Assembly: GCA_050743385.1 (NCBI GenBank)
Contig: JBOGFJ010000183.1
Coordinates: 1 to 8,251, forward strand
Length of the DNA stretch: 8,251 nt
From: JACDBD01 sp050743385
GTDB taxonomy: Bacteria > Actinomycetota > Acidimicrobiia > IMCC26256 > JACDBD01
Direction of reading: 5' to 3'
This document shows, piece after piece, positions 6,401-8,251 of this stretch. Each line of letters begins with the position of its first letter. The first letter of the stretch is position 1. The position numbers and the translations under genes are program-made. The notes under the pieces are model-generated. The model saw nothing but the letters and a program-made list of their open reading frames with translations. It had not been told where the DNA came from and ran no database searches.

Positions 6401-7687
6401 GAGCGGCGGTGGCGGGAGCGTGATGGCGTCGAGACGCCCCGCGCGCACCGCGCCGAGGAGAGCGGCGCACTCGACGAGCTCGTCGCGGGTGAGGGGATAG
6501 AGGCGGCCTTTGGGCACGCCGGCACGCGAGTGGTTCGACCGGCCCACTCGCTGGAGGAACGTGGCGATGCTGCGCGGCGAGCCGATCTGGCACACCAACT
6601 CGACCGGTCCGATGTCGATGCCGAGCTCGAGCGATGCGGTCGCCACCAGCGCGCGCAGGTCGCCGGCGCGCAGTCGGGTCTCGATGCGGTACCGACGGTC
6701 CTTGGACAGGCTCCCGTGGTGGGCGGCGACGACGTCGTCGCCCAGCCGTTCGCCGAGGAGGTGGGCGAAGCGCTCGGCGGAGCTGCGGGTGTTGACGAAG
6801 ACGAGCGTGGTGCGGTGCTCGCGGACGTGCTCGGCGATGCGGTCGAGCACGTCGGACATCTGCTCGGCGCTGGTGACCGCCTCGAGCTCACCCTCCGGCA
6901 GCTCGACCGCGATGTCGAGATCGCGCTGGTGGCCGGCGTCGACGATCGCGGGGAGCGGCCGGTCGCCGACGAGGAGCCGGGCGACGGTCTCGATCGGCCG
7001 TTGCGTAGCGGACAAGCCGATCCGCGTCGGTGGTGCGTCGCATAGCGCCTCGAGCCGCTCGAGCGTCAGCGCCAGATGCGAGCCCCGCTTGTCGCGTGCG
7101 ACGGCATGGATCTCGTCGAGGATGATCGTGTCGACCGTGCGGAGGGCCTCGCGACCGCTGGCGCTCGTGACCAGGAGATAGAGCGACTCGGGCGTGGTGA
7201 TCACGAAGCTCGGCGGCTTGCGCACCATGCGGGCGCGCTCGGTGCTCGTCGTGTCGCCGGTGCGCACTGCGACCTTGATGTCGGGTGCGTCGAGCCCGAG
7301 CTCCGTCGCGATCGTGGCGATCTCGGCGAGCGGCCGGTGGAGGTTCTCGGCGATGTCGACTGCCAGTGCCTTCAACGGCGAGACGTACACCACACGCGCG
7401 ATGCCGTCGATGGGCTCGCCGGCTTCGTGGGCGCGGTAGAGGCGGTCGATGCAGACGAGGAACCCGGCGAGCGTCTTGCCCGAACCGGTGGGCGCGGCGA
7501 TGAGGGTGTCGCGGCCCGCGGCGATGTGGGGCCAGCCGTCGCGCTGGGGTGCCGTGGGGCCGTCGGGAAACCGCCGCCCGAACCAGGTCGCGACCGCGGG
7601 ATGGAGCTGGTCGATCGAGTCGGCGACGGGGAGGGTCGTGGCGAACACTCGTTCGTCAGGATACCGCACCGCTCCGGCCGCGGTCAC
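3452..7687 (-). CDS. lhr: Lhr, ATP-dependent DNA helicase with long C-terminal domain
   Basis: The 1411-residue product carries all SF2 helicase motifs: Walker A APTGSGKT (65-72), DEIH (191-194), SAT (226-228), LVFVNTRSSAE (about 295-305), VATASLELGIDIG (348-360) and QRVGRSNHS (379-387). A winged-helix region (about 400-500), a beta-rich region with PFWMGE (about 580-585) and the DEAD/H-associated region containing HSPYGGRINRAFG (671-683) complete the Lhr core. Beyond about residue 880 is a long C-terminal domain, as in bacterial Lhr of about 1400-1550 residues. Mycobacterial Lhr is a 3'-to-5' ssDNA-dependent ATPase and translocase that unwinds RNA:DNA hybrids and is induced by DNA damage; the E. 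coli C-terminal domain has a reported uracil-DNA glycosylase activity. The first possible start is the GTG at 7685-7687; GTGs at 7667-7669 and 7646-7648 are alternatives, all with poor SDs. It follows the SnoaL-like gene by 10 nt, and no nei gene is adjacent as there is in M. tuberculosis. Confidence 0.95.
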   Translation of the reverse strand: MTAAGAVRYPDERVFATTLPVADSIDQLHPAVATWFGRRFPDGPTAPQRDGWPHIAAGRDTLIAAPTGSGKTLAGFLVCIDRLYRAHEAGEPIDGIARVVYVSPLKALAVDIAENLHRPLAEIATIATELGLDAPDIKVAVRTGDTTSTERARMVRKPPSFVITTPESLYLLVTSASGREALRTVDTIILDEIHAVARDKRGSHLALTLERLEALCDAPPTRIGLSATQRPIETVARLLVGDRPLPAIVDAGHQRDLDIAVELPEGELEAVTSAEQMSDVLDRIAEHVREHRTTLVFVNTRSSAERFAHLLGERLGDDVVAAHHGSLSKDRRYRIETRLRAGDLRALVATASLELGIDIGPVELVCQIGSPRSIATFLQRVGRSNHSRAGVPKGRLYPLTRDELVECAALLGAVRAGRLDAITLPPPPLDILAQQIVAEVGAKEWRTDDLYARVRRAAPYNDLTRSQFDEVIDLVAHGVETGRGPRGRYVYHDAVNGEVRGRKGARLAALTSGGAIPEIGDYRVVAEPDDLFIGTVNEDWAVESMAGDIFLLGTHSWQIRRVEAGVVRVRDAGNAPPTIPFWMGEAPARTAELSEEVSNLRARVDAFLAEHDPDGARKWLTDTTGAGPEAVTMLVDYLAVGRAILGAIPTLDALVLERFFDETGGMQLVLHSPYGGRINRAFGLALRKKFCRTFNFELQAAATDNAVVLSLGPHHSFPLDEVARYVNSRTVEETLEQAILDAPMFLSRWRWNLNRALLVLRFRGGRRNPPPIQRMEADDLMAAMFPQAAACQDNQVGPIEIPDQVIVRQTVDDTLREALDVDGLRALLEAIEAGEVAVHTVDTTEPSVLSHEILTARPYAFLDDEELQNRRTNAVSLSRGLTVDLSSIGKLDADAIERVQEEITPVPETSDELHDLLCSFVITQPRDEWRELWAELVARGRAQAIERDGRELWCATETVDEARRAFAGDDAAVVAVVRGRLELSGITTVDDVAVAVDLPAGRVASALAMLEGEGFALQGRYTDDPAGTEWVARRLLARMHSYSRRVRRRGVEPATAQDLMRFLLRWQHLAPGTQLSGDEGLATVISRLQGWEAAAAAWEPELLGRRLRQYDPGALDRLCHAGEVGWLRVSPSPRDVDAPAGAPNKATPISVVFRDDLWWLLEAARGGDDPAEPTTGATAEILEVLRARGACFAGELGEATNRLPEDIERALWDGVARGLLTSDGFGAIRARVGAPDRRRGDAARLSRLMRNARVRGAAAGRWSLVPTTGQPSDSGGVAAVDRDELAEAVAELLLNRWGVVFRDLALRESIRFPWRDVQRALRRLEDRGLVRGGRFVTGVSGEQYALPIAAEQLAHVRKLPRTGERVTVNASDPLNLVGAITPGAAIPAIRTNQVVYVDGIPDELVAESRTA

Positions 7688-7714
7688 GAGGCATTCGTCA
7701 CGTGCCTGTGACCG
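7681..7714 (-). promoter_or_regulatory. Hairpin over the SnoaL-like stop and the first lhr start codon
   Basis: CGGTCAC (7681-7687) pairs with GTGACCG (7708-7714), and after a one-base bulge (G7688) AGGCA (7689-7693) pairs with TGCCT (7703-7707), leaving a 9-nt loop: 12 bp in total. In the minus-strand mRNA, the SnoaL-like stop (7698-7700) lies in the loop and the first lhr GTG lies in the 3' arm of the stem. It could attenuate or translationally gate lhr, or it may mean that lhr really starts at a later GTG. No U-run follows. Confidence 0.5.
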
Positions 7715-8147
7715 CGGGCACGACCCCGAGCTGCTGGAGGAGGCCGAGGGCGTCGTACTGCACCCACGACTCCACGATCCGGCCGTCGACGACGCGGTTG
7801 ACGTCGATGCCGGTGTACGAGATCGACTTGCCGGTCGGGGCCGCGCCCAGGAAGGGACCCAGGTGCGTACCCCGGGCCGAGAACCGGGTCATGACGAGGT
7901 CACGCTCGGCCATGTCGTCGTCGATCGAGTACTGCAGATCGGGAAAGGCGGCGCGGAACAGCGTGACGGCCGCCTTCAGACCGCCCGGCCCCTGCACCTG
8001 CTCGGGTTCGGGGCCGCGGGCCACGTGGTCGATGTAGTCGGGGGCGTACAGCTCGTCGGCCAGCTCGAGGCGTCCCCGGCTCCAGATCTCGAGCAGCACG
8101 CGGTGCCCGATCAGCTTGTTGGCGTCGAGAGTCGCCTGGTCGGTCAT
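7698..8147 (-). CDS. SnoaL-like / ester cyclase family protein
   Basis: This 149-residue protein has the SnoaL-like (NTF2-fold) pattern: an N-terminal helix, then IWSRGRLELADELYAPDYIDHV (21-42), a GGLKAAVTLFRAAFPDLQYSIDD stretch (56-78), VMTRFSARGTHLGPFLG (85-101), the TGKSISYTGIDVNRVVDGRI block (105-124), and ESWVQYDALGLLQQLG at the end. Proteins annotated as ester cyclases share exactly these blocks. SnoaL itself closes a ring in polyketide synthesis, but most relatives are small cytoplasmic proteins of unknown substrate, and no polyketide genes are here. The ATG at 8145-8147 has GGAGAA with a 4-nt spacer; an in-frame upstream start at 8198 would add 17 residues unlike the family. It is probably the first gene of an operon with lhr, 10 nt downstream. 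Confidence 0.88.
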   Translation of the reverse strand: MTDQATLDANKLIGHRVLLEIWSRGRLELADELYAPDYIDHVARGPEPEQVQGPGGLKAAVTLFRAAFPDLQYSIDDDMAERDLVMTRFSARGTHLGPFLGAAPTGKSISYTGIDVNRVVDGRIVESWVQYDALGLLQQLGVVPAVTGT

Positions 8148-8196
8148 CCGGTTCTCCAGCGCGCGGGGTCGGGAAGCGGAAATTACCCTCCGGGGC
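8148..8196. promoter_or_regulatory. Divergent promoter region
   Basis: This 49-bp gap separates the minus-strand SnoaL-like gene from a plus-strand ORF. Its AT-richer core (8178-8185) holds a TAATTT-like -10 for the minus strand (about 8179-8185) and TACCCT (8184-8189), a TANNNT box ending 7 nt before the plus-strand ATG at 8197. If both are used the two promoters share bases. No clear -35 boxes are seen. Inference from motif and spacing. Confidence 0.35.
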
Positions 8197-8251
8197 ATGT
8201 CGCCGGGCCCGACCGATCGCCGCGTCGGCGACCGGCTCCGGTGGCTGAGCG
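8197..8251 (+). CDS. Start of a divergent ORF, cut by the window end
   Basis: An ATG at 8197 opens a frame that stays open for 18 codons (begins MSPGPTDRRVGDRLRWLS) to the right edge. The SD is poor, but TACCCT 7 nt upstream fits a leaderless start. The 18 residues, Arg-rich at the start, do not identify a family. A gene on this side would be divergent from the SnoaL-like/lhr pair. Confidence 0.4.
   Translation, partial: MSPGPTDRRVGDRLRWLS

Noticed and set aside
4568..7045. 825-codon open frame on the plus strand antisense to lhr
   Set aside because: Its composition follows from the high-GC codon pattern of lhr on the other strand, it shows no family motif, and the lhr reading has complete helicase motifs throughout.

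Overview
The window is high-GC chromosomal DNA with short intergenic gaps, GTG as well as ATG starts, TANNNT boxes just upstream of two ATGs that lack a good Shine-Dalgarno (SD) sequence, an F420-type luciferase-like oxidoreductase and a full-length two-part Lhr helicase. This combination suggests an actinobacterium; an acidimicrobial-type lineage is possible, but the rank cannot be fixed from this window. I see no phage, insertion sequence, CRISPR array, tRNA or rRNA.

Left part (1-1595). A 99-bp-period tandem repeat with a strong hairpin in each copy (8-192) is followed by four small plus-strand genes: a DUF2277 protein (324-602), a small very basic protein (774-965), a CspA-type cold-shock protein (1030-1230) closed by the best terminator hairpin in the window (1240-1280), and an ABM-like small alpha/beta-barrel protein (1293-1595). 

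Middle (1582-3430). A minus-strand DUF1697 gene (1582-2121) converges on the ABM-like gene and their ends overlap by 14 bp. Upstream of it lies a structured 225-bp gap (2122-2346) with an 11-bp perfect inverted repeat and a second hairpin. Next is a 65-residue ORF with a very good SD that resembles only the C-terminal end of HupE/UreJ membrane proteins (2347-2544). It is followed by an LLM-class (luciferase-like, F420-type) oxidoreductase (2591-3430) whose SD is buried in a small hairpin.

Right part (3452-8251). A 4.2-kb minus-strand gene encodes Lhr, a DNA-repair helicase with all SF2 motifs and a long C-terminal domain. It lies 10 nt downstream of a SnoaL-like/ester cyclase gene (7698-8147), so the two probably form an operon. 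A 12-bp bulged hairpin spans their junction and contains the first possible lhr start codon. A divergent plus-strand ORF begins at 8197 and leaves the window.

No obviously new multi-gene system is visible. The points most worth a second look are the HupE/UreJ fragment, the structured repeats at 8-192 and 2197-2294, and the hairpins over the start signals of the LLM gene and lhr. Most other long open frames, including an 825-codon frame antisense to lhr, are high-GC shadows.
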